Source: Flavivirga spongiicola (GTDB lineage: Bacteria > Bacteroidota > Bacteroidia > Flavobacteriales > Flavobacteriaceae). Taken from it: a DNA stretch of 64,000 nucleotides. Position numbers and translations under genes: made by a program. The stretch is from NCBI RefSeq assembly GCF_030540825.1, contig NZ_JAUOEO010000001.1:3237001-3301000 (forward strand). The letters run 5' to 3'. The notes beneath the pieces are model-generated. The model worked only from the letters and a program-made list of their open reading frames with translations, had not been told where the DNA came from and searched no databases. Shown in pieces: positions 28,501 to 36,569 of the stretch; within the stretch, counting starts at the first letter, position 1, and every line of letters starts with the position of its first letter.

Positions 28501-28944
28501 GATATCTTTCAGGTAATTAATGCGCCATTTAATTCTACGCGTAAACACCTTGAAGCCTATATGTTCAACAGTGTGCTTTTTTTGAATAAAAATGGTGAAT
28601 TCATGGCGCAAACCCTTCCAGCAGAAGCTCAGTTGTCTACCCTTAATGGAATTGCTGTCTATGATTTTGATGCGGATGGATATATGGATGTTATTGGAGG
28701 AGGCAATAATTTTGATGTAGAAATAGAAACAACCCGGGCAGATGCATCTATAGGTTTTCTATTACAACATAAAAAGAGAGATACATTACCACATTTCGAA
28801 TTTTATCCTAGCAGTGGTATTTCATTACCCTATAACATAAAAGATATAAAGCCAATAAAGCTTGGTACACAAGAGGCGTTTGGCTTTTTGGCAAGTAGTA
28901 ATAACGATACCCTGAGACTATTTTCAGCACATAAATTAAAATAA
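25567..28944 (+). CDS. FG-GAP/VCBS repeat lipoprotein with ASPIC/UnbV domain
   Basis: A 1125-residue surface lipoprotein. The signal peptide leads to LLFGVLFSC (lipobox Cys30). Calcium-binding FG-GAP units with the D-x-N-x-D-x-x-D pattern recur many times, for example AIGDINNDNLPDIYFTG near 81-97, DINHDGYLDIYI near 140 and DFDNDNDLDLYL near 199. An ASPIC/UnbV segment (about 546-618, with GLGAKISLF and FGLGD) separates two blocks of repeats. Such proteins are frequent next to SusCD pairs in marine Bacteroidota and are thought to form beta propellers that bind glycans or partners at the surface; no enzymatic role is established. The sulfatase follows after 3 bp. Confidence 0.88.
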   Translation: MLVSNLTFEYYKRLQLHIILFLLFGVLFSCISNDKNSKSKLSNTKKQFTLLDSQSTGIHFTNEIQENAQNFIDVFNYAYNGGGVAIGDINNDNLPDIYFTGNQVADKLYLNKGHLEFEDISKKSGINKSQGWRNGVSMVDINHDGYLDIYICRGGWNDAPKDRKNLLFINNGNLGFTEQASKYGLDDDGYSTQAAFFDFDNDNDLDLYLTNRPSSFFIPIDAYLNQKELSRDVHRDKLYINANGNFTEIGKQAGLKSNYGYGLGVVTADINKDGYTDIYVTNDFAENDYLYLNNGDGTVTESIKKFTQHNSFYAMGVDIADINNDGYEDVLVSEMLPSDYKRSKTTMAPMNRAGYQYLLDKGFHRQYMHNTLQLNHQGKHLSDIAEYATLDKTDWSWACLMEDFDNDGYRDVFVANGIKRDVYDRDVKPKMIQLVNANKKKYKTQQELTNAIAKDIINLYGSNKLPNRIFKNTNGLKFKSVNEPWGIEKPSLSNGAATADLDNDGDLDLVINNIDDEAHVYRNNQNNTNKFIQISLNGPKKNKTGLGAKISLFIGDALQFFEMKTTRGFLSSVEPLAHFGLGDIQRVDSLKVQWTDGKVTTLRDIKANQRITIAYSDAIESITKEKEIKTIFEDQTAQRFKKPFIHIENEFDDYTIQPLLPHKLSHKGPFISIGDVNNDKLDDFFVGGPKGQPGTVYIQNIKGEFIPVYSKALFKDKEYEDMGSAFFDADNDGDVDLYIVSGGYEFEMRKELYQDRLYINDGKGGFSKGTLPRMDFVGSCVTPLDYDQDGDKDLFVGGHAIPGAYPFSENSALLENTNGSFENVFFPKATDFKELGLVNTALVIDIENDGAEELVVAGEWAPIHVFSYDGTEMRNVSNKYIPEKTNGWWNTLVSTDIDNDGDIDIIAGNLGENYKYKASQEKPFHIYAGDYDRNNTIDIFLAKYDKNRQVPVRGKDCATEQLPSISKRFKTYAEFANADIFQVINAPFNSTRKHLEAYMFNSVLFLNKNGEFMAQTLPAEAQLSTLNGIAVYDFDADGYMDVIGGGNNFDVEIETTRADASIGFLLQHKKRDTLPHFEFYPSSGISLPYNIKDIKPIKLGTQEAFGFLASSNNDTLRLFSAHKLK

Positions 28945-28947
28945 TAC

Positions 28948-30549
28948 ATGAACCATTTAAAGAAAACATTGACCTATAGTATAGTCATATTATTAACCTT
29001 GATATCATGCAAGGAAAAAACAACAATAAAAAAAGAACCTGTAAGCGAACAAAACCCCAATATCGTTTATATTCTAGCAGACGATTTAGGCTATGGCGAA
29101 TTGGGATGCTATGGGCAAACCAAAATACATACACCCAATATTGATGCTTTAGCGAAGCATGGTGTAAAATTTACCCAGCATTATTCAGGCTCTCCAGTTT
29201 GTGCACCTTCAAGGTATAGCCTGTTGACAGGTTTACATACTGGACATGGATATATAAGAGGAAATGATGAGTGGACACAACGAGGCGACGTTTGGGATTA
29301 TGAGAAGGCAGTTCACGATACTGGTCTGGAAGGACAGCGCCCTATTCCAGATAGTACATACACGATTGGTAAAATGCTTCAGAATGCAGGCTATAAAACA
29401 GCATTGGTAGGGAAATGGGGATTAGGAGCTCCGAATACAGGAGGCGTTGCTACCAAACAGGGTTTTGATTTTTTTTATGGATATAACTGTCAACGACAAG
29501 CACATAATCTATATCCAAAACATCTATGGAAAAACGAAGAAAAGATTTGGTTGAACAATGAACTGGTTCCCTCTCATTCTAGCTTAGAAGAAGGAGCAGA
29601 TCCCAATAAGGAAGAAAGTTATGCCAGATTTTCCCAAAAAGAATATGCTCCAACTCTGATGTTAGATGAAGCTTTAGGATTTATGGATGAAAATAAAGAA
29701 AATCCGTTTTTCCTATATTTTGCGTCCCCACTTACCCATGTACCTCTTCAAGCACCCAAAGAATATGTAGACAAGTATCGAAAAGAATTTGGAGAAGAGC
29801 TCCCCTATACAGGAGGAGGAAATTATTTTCCAAATCAATACCCAAGAGCTACCTATGCGGCTATGGTTACTTATCTTGATGACCAAGTAGGTCAATTGGT
29901 CTCTAGACTTAAAGAATTAGGATTATATGATAACACATTGATTATATTCTCAAGTGATAATGGGCCTACATTTAACGGGGGTTCCGATTCTAATTTCTTT
30001 GATAGTGCACGGCCGTTTTCCAGTGAAAACGGAAAAGGGAAATGCTTTGTGTATGAAGGAGGGATTAGAGTGCCCATGATTGCCAGTTGGCCAGATAGAA
30101 TAAAGCCAGGTACAGTAAACGACCATATTTCCGCCCAATGGGATATATTCCCTACACTTGCTGAAATAGTGGGTAATAAGAATAAAAAAATAGAAACTAT
30201 AGATGGTATTAGTTTATTACCCTCTTTATTAGGAAAGAAACAGCAAAAAGAGCATAAATATTTATATTGGGAGTTTACAAATTATGGCGGACAACAAGCA
30301 ATACGTAAAGGGGATTGGAAAGCTATAAGAAAGGATATAAACGATGGAAGTGCGGTTCTAGAACTTTATAATTTAAATGTAGACAATGAAACTGAAAATG
30401 TAGCATCTCAACATCCCGAAGTTATAAAAGAAATGGAAGCCTTATTAAAAGAGGCTCATGTAGAGGCCGTTAATGATCGCTTTAAATTTGAGCAATTGGG
30501 TGAGAAAAAATTAGCTAAAATGGAAGAAATTAAAGGAGAGATTAAATAA
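28948..30549 (+). CDS. S1-family sulfatase lipoprotein
   Basis: A 533-residue formylglycine-dependent sulfatase with an N-terminal lipobox (LTLISC, Cys21). Metal-binding Asp45-Asp46 lie in YILADDLGYG. The modification site C85-A-P-S-R89 matches CxPSR, so Cys85 should become formylglycine. GKWGLG near 155 and FSSDNGPT near 334 are further family motifs. It would remove sulfate esters from the target polysaccharide. A formylglycine-generating enzyme is not in this window and must be encoded elsewhere. The start directly follows the FG-GAP gene, implying one operon. Confidence 0.94.
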   Translation: MNHLKKTLTYSIVILLTLISCKEKTTIKKEPVSEQNPNIVYILADDLGYGELGCYGQTKIHTPNIDALAKHGVKFTQHYSGSPVCAPSRYSLLTGLHTGHGYIRGNDEWTQRGDVWDYEKAVHDTGLEGQRPIPDSTYTIGKMLQNAGYKTALVGKWGLGAPNTGGVATKQGFDFFYGYNCQRQAHNLYPKHLWKNEEKIWLNNELVPSHSSLEEGADPNKEESYARFSQKEYAPTLMLDEALGFMDENKENPFFLYFASPLTHVPLQAPKEYVDKYRKEFGEELPYTGGGNYFPNQYPRATYAAMVTYLDDQVGQLVSRLKELGLYDNTLIIFSSDNGPTFNGGSDSNFFDSARPFSSENGKGKCFVYEGGIRVPMIASWPDRIKPGTVNDHISAQWDIFPTLAEIVGNKNKKIETIDGISLLPSLLGKKQQKEHKYLYWEFTNYGGQQAIRKGDWKAIRKDINDGSAVLELYNLNVDNETENVASQHPEVIKEMEALLKEAHVEAVNDRFKFEQLGEKKLAKMEEIKGEIK

Positions 30550-30636
30550 TTTACAATGCTACTGTTAGAAGAAATCTTTTGTCTCTAAAAGTATTTATAA
30601 GATTATAAAATTAAAACACATATTAAAAGAAAAAGA

Positions 30637-33090
30637 ATGAAAATTTATAGAATTTGGGTTATAGGTCTTTTGTTGAGTATTATTAATGTGTCTGTGGCAC
30701 AAAACTCCTTAAAACAATCTTACAACCTTTCTGGCGAAGGATGGGAAATTAAATTGAGTGAAAATGGAACTATTTTAGACTTTTACTCAGGCGAAGGAAA
30801 GAATAGAACATTGATGCCTTTTAGAAAAGACAAATACTCAGGGCCCGTTTTCAAGAATATTCCATTGGAATGTATCAATTCTAAAGAGCTAATTTTTGAA
30901 GGACATAAAGAAGCTATCATTTATAGATTACAGTACATTTCAGAAGGAAAAAAACTAAAAGTTAAAATGGATATTATCAACAAAGGAGAGTCCTTTTACC
31001 AACCTAAAAGTGAAGATATTTATTTAGGAATTGATACGTATATGCAATCATATCCAGAATGGGATCATGTATTTTCTCCAACTCTATTACGTTCTGAAAA
31101 AACACATTTTTGGGCCTATTTTATGACACCAAAAGGAAAGATTTTAACAGTAACCTCTTCTAACCCTATTGCATCTTGGAATAATGAATATGAGACAAGA
31201 TCATATACGGTAAAAGAAAAACAGATTAATAATGTAGTTAAAGAAGAAACTTTGCAAGTGGGAGCACATAGAATATATACTTCTTCGCTTAGTTTATTGC
31301 ATCAATTACCTCTTCCAAATCGTCATCCGCAACAATTAACAGGAATTGCTCCGGGAAAATCTATACATGTTAATTTATATTTTGAAGAAGCTAAAAGCCT
31401 GCAAGAAATTAATAGAGTCGCTGCTATAAATACCAAGGCACCTATTATTAAATTTGAAGACTATACCCTTTCAAAAGAACAAACCTTTAAAGGAAAAATT
31501 GTTTCAACAACAGCAATAAAAGTTAAAGTAATAGGCCCTAATAATACCGTATATCACTTGAAACCAGAAAAAGAAATAATTACAAATACTTACAGCGTTA
31601 ATTTTATACCAAATGGAGGAGAAGGTACATACACAGTTATAAGTACGAATAAGGCTGGTAAAATTTCAGAAGCTAAACTATATGTTAGAAAAGATTGGTC
31701 TTGGTATTTAAGACAAGCCAGGTCTGAAGCTTTAAGAGTATTACCAACGTATACACATCATGCAGAATCATTTTATCCGTTTTACACGTATTTTTTAGCT
31801 AGAAAACATCTACCAGATTCAATTGAAGATCAGCAAGCAGAAAAAGTATTTCAAGAGTTATTTCCAAAACTATACGATAGTGAAAACAAGGAATTGCGCG
31901 AGTTGAAATCTAGAATTCAAAACTCTGCAACTATGGCTGGTATTCTGGCAGATAGATACCAAGTAACTGGAGACGAACGTGATTTGGAGTTAGCAGTGAA
32001 TATGGTGGACTTTTTAATAGAAAAAGCGCAGAAAGAAGATGGGGCATATTATAATTTCGGGCATGGTGTTCATTATACATCTGTAATTTATATAGCTAAA
32101 TCTATTATGGAAGTTGTAACACAGGAACGTAAACTTGCGTTAAAAAATGAACTATGGAAAGAGAAGTATAATCGTCATTTAGAATCTGTTCAACGTGCTA
32201 TTGATGATTTGGAACACAGAGGAAGTAATGTACAAACAGAGGGACAACAAACCTTTGAAGATGGTATGATATCGTGTTCGGTAACTCAATTGGCTATGGG
32301 AGCACTTAGAGAAAGTGATGCTAACAAACGTAAAAAATATATTGAACGTGCTGTTGAGTTGGATAAAAGCCATCAATGTTTAACACAAATGGTAATACCG
32401 GACTCTAGAATGAACGGAGCAACCCTACGTTTTTGGGAAGCACAATACACAGTAAATATGATGCACAATATGATGAACTCTCCATCTGGGTGGTCATTGT
32501 GGAAAACTTATGGAACATGGTATCTATATCTTTTAACAGGAGAAACGGAGTACTTTAAACAAACCATGAACTCATTAGGAACTGGAGCACAACTTATAAA
32601 TATAGATACCGGAAAACTTCGATTTTGCTTTGTTCCTGATCCGTATATCGAAACCCAACAATATCTAGAGTCCCCTTTAGGGTCCGGAATAGCGAAAAGA
32701 CAAAATATTCTTATTGGAGAACAATATATAGATATGATAAGTGGCTGGCATAAAAGACCTAACCCTACATGGAGAGAAAAATGGGGTATAGATAATTTTG
32801 TTCACGAAGTATTTAAATGTATAGAAGAAATAGCTTTAACAAATGCATATGTTGTTGAAAATAAGGATGGCTCGTTTGAAACTTATAACTGTGAACTACA
32901 AGTAGCCGATAATGGCACTTTAAACATAACACCCACTGAGCAAATGGTTGAGCACTTGCATGTAAACTTGAGAAACACGTACAATATTAAATTTAACGGA
33001 AAGACGCCTAAGTATCATACGGACGTGGCAGGGTTGAGATGGGTTGGAAGCACCCCGGATTTACTTGAAGTTTTTGAAAAAATGAAATAA
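30637..33090 (+). CDS. secreted protein of unassigned family, candidate polysaccharide lyase or six-hairpin enzyme
   Basis: An 817-residue protein with a signal peptide ending near residue 21 (NVSVAQ). Residues about 25-350 look like beta-sandwich domains. About 354-735 are strongly helical with repeated helix pairs and conserved-looking aromatic/His stretches such as TYTHHAESFYPFYTYF (371-386) and YNFGHGVHYTS (472-482), resembling an alpha/alpha toroid; a final beta segment covers about 740-817. This beta-then-toroid order recalls six-hairpin glycosidases and some ulvan-lyase-type enzymes (for example PL40). No motif assigns it. Its place between a sulfatase and a GH16 enzyme makes a glycan-cleaving role likely. 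Confidence 0.55.
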   Translation: MKIYRIWVIGLLLSIINVSVAQNSLKQSYNLSGEGWEIKLSENGTILDFYSGEGKNRTLMPFRKDKYSGPVFKNIPLECINSKELIFEGHKEAIIYRLQYISEGKKLKVKMDIINKGESFYQPKSEDIYLGIDTYMQSYPEWDHVFSPTLLRSEKTHFWAYFMTPKGKILTVTSSNPIASWNNEYETRSYTVKEKQINNVVKEETLQVGAHRIYTSSLSLLHQLPLPNRHPQQLTGIAPGKSIHVNLYFEEAKSLQEINRVAAINTKAPIIKFEDYTLSKEQTFKGKIVSTTAIKVKVIGPNNTVYHLKPEKEIITNTYSVNFIPNGGEGTYTVISTNKAGKISEAKLYVRKDWSWYLRQARSEALRVLPTYTHHAESFYPFYTYFLARKHLPDSIEDQQAEKVFQELFPKLYDSENKELRELKSRIQNSATMAGILADRYQVTGDERDLELAVNMVDFLIEKAQKEDGAYYNFGHGVHYTSVIYIAKSIMEVVTQERKLALKNELWKEKYNRHLESVQRAIDDLEHRGSNVQTEGQQTFEDGMISCSVTQLAMGALRESDANKRKKYIERAVELDKSHQCLTQMVIPDSRMNGATLRFWEAQYTVNMMHNMMNSPSGWSLWKTYGTWYLYLLTGETEYFKQTMNSLGTGAQLINIDTGKLRFCFVPDPYIETQQYLESPLGSGIAKRQNILIGEQYIDMISGWHKRPNPTWREKWGIDNFVHEVFKCIEEIALTNAYVVENKDGSFETYNCELQVADNGTLNITPTEQMVEHLHVNLRNTYNIKFNGKTPKYHTDVAGLRWVGSTPDLLEVFEKMK

Positions 33091-33214
33091 TATCCTTGCT
33101 TATGAAACCATCAAAGTCAATTTATTCTAGATTATAACCTTAAAAAATTAGAAATTAATATGATAGAATTAAAAAATGAATAAAGATCCTCCAAAAATAG
33201 GTTCAAATAAAAAA

Positions 33215-33244
33215 GCACTCCTTAGTTTGTACCTAAGGAAGTGC
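33215..33244 (-). terminator. hairpin upstream of the GH16 gene, terminator-like on the minus strand
   Basis: GCACTCCTTAG (33215-33225) pairs with CTAAGGAAGTGC (33233-33244) with one bulged base. On the minus strand the hairpin is followed by TTTTTTATTTG, the form of an intrinsic terminator. On the plus strand it would form a hairpin in the 5' leader of the GH16 message, 10 bp before the first ATG. Confidence 0.55.
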
Positions 33245-33278
33245 CCAATATAGAATGTTTCACTTTATAAATAAAACA

Positions 33279-35960
33279 ATGCAAAAATATAAAAATGTAA
33301 TACATAAAGCTAGAACTTTAAGAGGTTTAGTTACGCTCTTTGTCCTGTCATTATTATTTCTTTTAGGATGTCAGGAAGATAAACTAGATGATTTAGTCAA
33401 AGAAAATGTGCTTTTTTCTAAGACGTCAGCCTCATTAGCTAGCACTTCAGTAGCACCCATTGCAAGTTGGAGTTTTGATGTAAATGCCAATAGTGATGTA
33501 GGTTCTTACAACGGTACTTTGGTGGGCAATGCTGCGGCTGGTGTAAATGACGCTACTAGAGGGAATGTGCTTTCATTGGACGGCTCTGGAGATTATGTAG
33601 ACCTCCCCTTTGTTATTAATCCTAATACGGCGTTTACCGCTTCCGTTTGGGTCAAAAGAGCCAACACCACTTCGTCAAGCCAATTAATCTTACAACAAGA
33701 AGGTAGTAATGGTAGGAACTACTTTATATTGAACACTAGCAATCAAATTACCTCCTGGTTGGGGCAAAGTACTACAACAGGTTCAAGTGTGATTAATGAT
33801 ACGAACTGGCACCACTTAGCTATTGTACACAATGGTAGCGGAAGTGTTACTATCTATGTCGACGGTTCAGCAGGTACGGCAAACACAGGTTTATCGATTA
33901 CTTCGGAAACAGGAGAATTGTTATTGGGAGTTAATAAAACTAAGAATGGTAGTTATTTTAATGGCCTTATTGATGATCTTGCAATATTCGATCAAGCACT
34001 TTCTATAGCAGATATACAACTTTTAGCAGAAACAGGTTCAGGTCTTCCTACTGATTTGCAGAATCAAGGATATGTACTTACATGGTCTGATGAGTTTAAT
34101 GGTACAGCATTAGACAATACAGTTTGGAGTCCGTATTTAAGGGGTAAAAAAAGAGATTTTATCCATCCAAATGATAATTTTGGTTATTTTTCCGATATGG
34201 TAAGTGTTTCAAATGGTAATTTGATAGTGAAATCTAAAACTGAAAATGGAACAGTAAATGAACGAACAGTACCAACCAAGTCGGGTGCTATAAGTACAGC
34301 GCATAAATTTACGTATTCTTATGGTTATTTAGAAGCTAGAATTAAATTTGGAGGTACAAATAGAAGTAATGGGGGAGGGTATATTCCAGCATTTTGGTTA
34401 GATGGTCTAGGTGATGCAGACAATCGATCCAACCATTCATCTACTTATACAAAATCTGGGATGCCAGGTTGGGGACATGAAGTGGATATTCTGGAGGCTT
34501 ATCAAAGTAGTAACGATTATGTATTACACCATAATGAAGGTGATGGTCCCTGGACAGGAAATTCTGGTCATATAGCTTATGGATCAGGGATTAACAAATT
34601 AAATAATGGAAATGACCCTTTTCATACCATAGGCCTGCTTTGGACTACCTCTGGGTTTACCATGTATTTTGATGGTGTAAAAATAAACGCGACACCTAAC
34701 GGAAATACGAGTTCTGCAACACCAAAATATATAATGCTAACAGCAGCAGCTCATGCAATACCCTCGGCAGCAAGTGGAGAGATTGATATGGAAGTAGATT
34801 ATGTAAGACTATATGAAAGCCCAAATAATACAGGTACTATTAATGAATGGACAGAAATTGATAGATCATCTTGGTTTACAAAAGCGAGCTCTACGGATAC
34901 AGGTAATGGCACACCCACAGGAGGTTATTGGCCAGCCCGTACAGTAAAGGTTCATGGAGTTGGAGGAATATGGTACTGGAGAAGTGCAGAATCTCAGAGT
35001 CCTTCTGAAAATCAGTGGTTTAAAGTAGATATGGGGTACGAGCAAGCATTTAAACAATTGCGTATCATTGCACCAGGCTATACAAGCGCTAGTCAGGAAA
35101 ATGATACCGAGGGTCAATATGCTGCTAATTATGAAATCTATTTATCAAATTCAGAAACAGCTTGGACATCTACAAATGTAGCCAACTGGGGTACCATGAT
35201 TGCTTCTGGAACGGGTTCTGCGGTAACAGATGAATGTTTCACTACTGCACAATCGGGACGGTTTATTACCATACGCCAAACAGGAACTTCTACTAAAAAA
35301 TGGTCAATCAGAGACATATATGCCTTTAAGGAAGATGCTTATAGTGGCACAACTTGTAGTAGTACAAGTTTACCAAACCCTTTGGCATCATGGAGTTTTG
35401 ATGTAAATGCCGATAGTGATGTTGGTTCGTACAATGGTACTTTGGTAGGTAATGCTACGGCTGGTGTAAATGATGCCACTAGAGGCAATGTGCTTTCTTT
35501 GGATGGTACAGGAGATTATGTAGACCTCCCCTTTGTTATTAACCCTAATACGGCGTTTACCGCTTCGGTTTGGGTAAAAAGAGCTAACACCACTTCGTCA
35601 AGCCAATTGATTTTGCAACAAGAAGGTACTAGCGGTAGGAACTACTTTTTGTTGAACACTAGTAATCAAATAACCTCTTGGTTGGGGCAAAGTACTACAA
35701 CAGGTTCGAGTGCAGTTAATGATACTAACTGGCACCATTTGGCCATAGTTCACAGCGGTAGCGGAAGTGTTACTATCTATGTTGACGGTTCAGCAGGTAC
35801 GGCAAACACAGGTTTATCGGTTACATCGGAAACTGGAGAACTGTTATTGGGCGTCAATAAAGCTAAGAATGGGAGTTATTTTAATGGATTGATTGATAAT
35901 ATGAAAATTTATGATTCTGCCTTAAATCAAACTCAAATTAATATATTGGCAAATGAATAA
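33279..35960 (+). CDS. LamG-GH16-F5/8C-LamG surface glycoside hydrolase
   Basis: A modular lipoprotein of 893 residues from the ATG at 33279; an ATG at 33255 would add eight residues. Numbering from the earlier ATG, the lipobox is LLFLLGC (Cys39), LamG-like domain 1 spans 65-258, the GH16 catalytic domain 275-522, an F5/8 type C (discoidin-like) domain 528-692, and LamG-like domain 2 706-900. The GH16 active site is E409-V-D411-I-L-E414, the beta-bulge form used by laminarinases, agarases, porphyranases and carrageenases. The two LamG domains are nearly identical. The exact substrate cannot be read from sequence; the adjacent sulfatase favours a sulfated galactan. No type IX C-terminal signal was recognised. 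Confidence 0.9.
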   Translation: MQKYKNVIHKARTLRGLVTLFVLSLLFLLGCQEDKLDDLVKENVLFSKTSASLASTSVAPIASWSFDVNANSDVGSYNGTLVGNAAAGVNDATRGNVLSLDGSGDYVDLPFVINPNTAFTASVWVKRANTTSSSQLILQQEGSNGRNYFILNTSNQITSWLGQSTTTGSSVINDTNWHHLAIVHNGSGSVTIYVDGSAGTANTGLSITSETGELLLGVNKTKNGSYFNGLIDDLAIFDQALSIADIQLLAETGSGLPTDLQNQGYVLTWSDEFNGTALDNTVWSPYLRGKKRDFIHPNDNFGYFSDMVSVSNGNLIVKSKTENGTVNERTVPTKSGAISTAHKFTYSYGYLEARIKFGGTNRSNGGGYIPAFWLDGLGDADNRSNHSSTYTKSGMPGWGHEVDILEAYQSSNDYVLHHNEGDGPWTGNSGHIAYGSGINKLNNGNDPFHTIGLLWTTSGFTMYFDGVKINATPNGNTSSATPKYIMLTAAAHAIPSAASGEIDMEVDYVRLYESPNNTGTINEWTEIDRSSWFTKASSTDTGNGTPTGGYWPARTVKVHGVGGIWYWRSAESQSPSENQWFKVDMGYEQAFKQLRIIAPGYTSASQENDTEGQYAANYEIYLSNSETAWTSTNVANWGTMIASGTGSAVTDECFTTAQSGRFITIRQTGTSTKKWSIRDIYAFKEDAYSGTTCSSTSLPNPLASWSFDVNADSDVGSYNGTLVGNATAGVNDATRGNVLSLDGTGDYVDLPFVINPNTAFTASVWVKRANTTSSSQLILQQEGTSGRNYFLLNTSNQITSWLGQSTTTGSSAVNDTNWHHLAIVHSGSGSVTIYVDGSAGTANTGLSVTSETGELLLGVNKAKNGSYFNGLIDNMKIYDSALNQTQINILANE

Positions 35961-35985
35961 CTAGCTGAAATAATTTTACTAGTTT

Positions 35986-36050
35986 GACACTACTTTCTTC
36001 ATCTAATTTAAGATCGATTAGAACTAAATGGAGAAAATAGTGTCTTTTTT
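35986..36050 (+). terminator. long-stem terminator after the GH16 gene
   Basis: GACACTACTTTCTTCAT (35986-36002) pairs with ATGGAGAAAATAGTGTC (36028-36044) with two mismatches, followed by a run of T to 36050. Confidence 0.75.
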
Positions 36051-36300
36051 GATAGCAAAACAACAACAGTTAGTTTTGTTTTTCTATATCTATAAGTTTA
36101 ATTTATTCTATCTACCGACACTTTATTTTACTATAATTCATATATAAACCTCATTATAATTTTTCGCTTAAATTTTTTAAAATTCTAATATTTGATTTGA
36201 TGTCAGGTCTATGTGGATCACGAATAAATAGAAAATGCATGCGTCAAATCAAGTTAATTTGAATTTGTTAGTCTGCATTTTTTATTTTCAAAGCAGAGCT

Positions 36301-36339
36301 TTGGGGGTAGGGAAGGAACTCCTTCACGGTCACTGGAAC
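36301..36339 (+). repeat. degenerate direct copy of the tRNA-Arg 3' end, possible attachment-site remnant
   Basis: TTGGGGGT (36301-36308) and CCTTCACGGTCACTGGAAC (36321-36339) match TTGGGGGT (17576-17583) and 17591-17609 of the tRNA-Arg region. The latter is identical at 17 of 19 positions. The copy has a few extra bases between the two blocks. Both are on the plus strand, about 18.7 kb apart, bracketing the polysaccharide locus. Duplication of a tRNA 3' end is the usual scar of integrase-mediated insertion. Confidence 0.55.
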
Positions 36340-36569
36340 AGATTCAGCTTATTCTATTATCCCAAAGGTTATAGAAACTGCGGTTTTTTGTTTTCATATG
36401 ATGTCACTTTTTTATTCCGCTGTTATTTTACCAAAAGTTTAAGATATTGGGTTTATAATAGGTTAATTATAAATGTATTTTATTTCTTAGCTATGTTTTT
36501 AATTAGTTATTTTGCGCGAATAATTAATACAAAGCATATTATTTTTTAATTAAAAGCGTTAAGCAACAT

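Larger units (their letters stand above)
35961..36569. other. 609-bp gap after the polysaccharide locus
   Basis: It contains the GH16 terminator (35986-36050) and the tRNA-Arg 3'-end remnant (36301-36339). A weak 104-codon open frame over 36235-36549 has no recognisable features and overlaps the remnant, so it is not called. Confidence 0.6.

Noticed and set aside
33279..35960. Type IX secretion C-terminal signal on the GH16 protein
   Set aside because: The C-terminus is a LamG-like domain and the N-terminus has a lipobox; no CTD-like motif was seen.
36235..36549. Open frame of 104 codons between the GH16 and M90 peptidase genes
   Set aside because: It overlaps the tRNA-like remnant, has odd composition and shows no domain; it is more likely chance.
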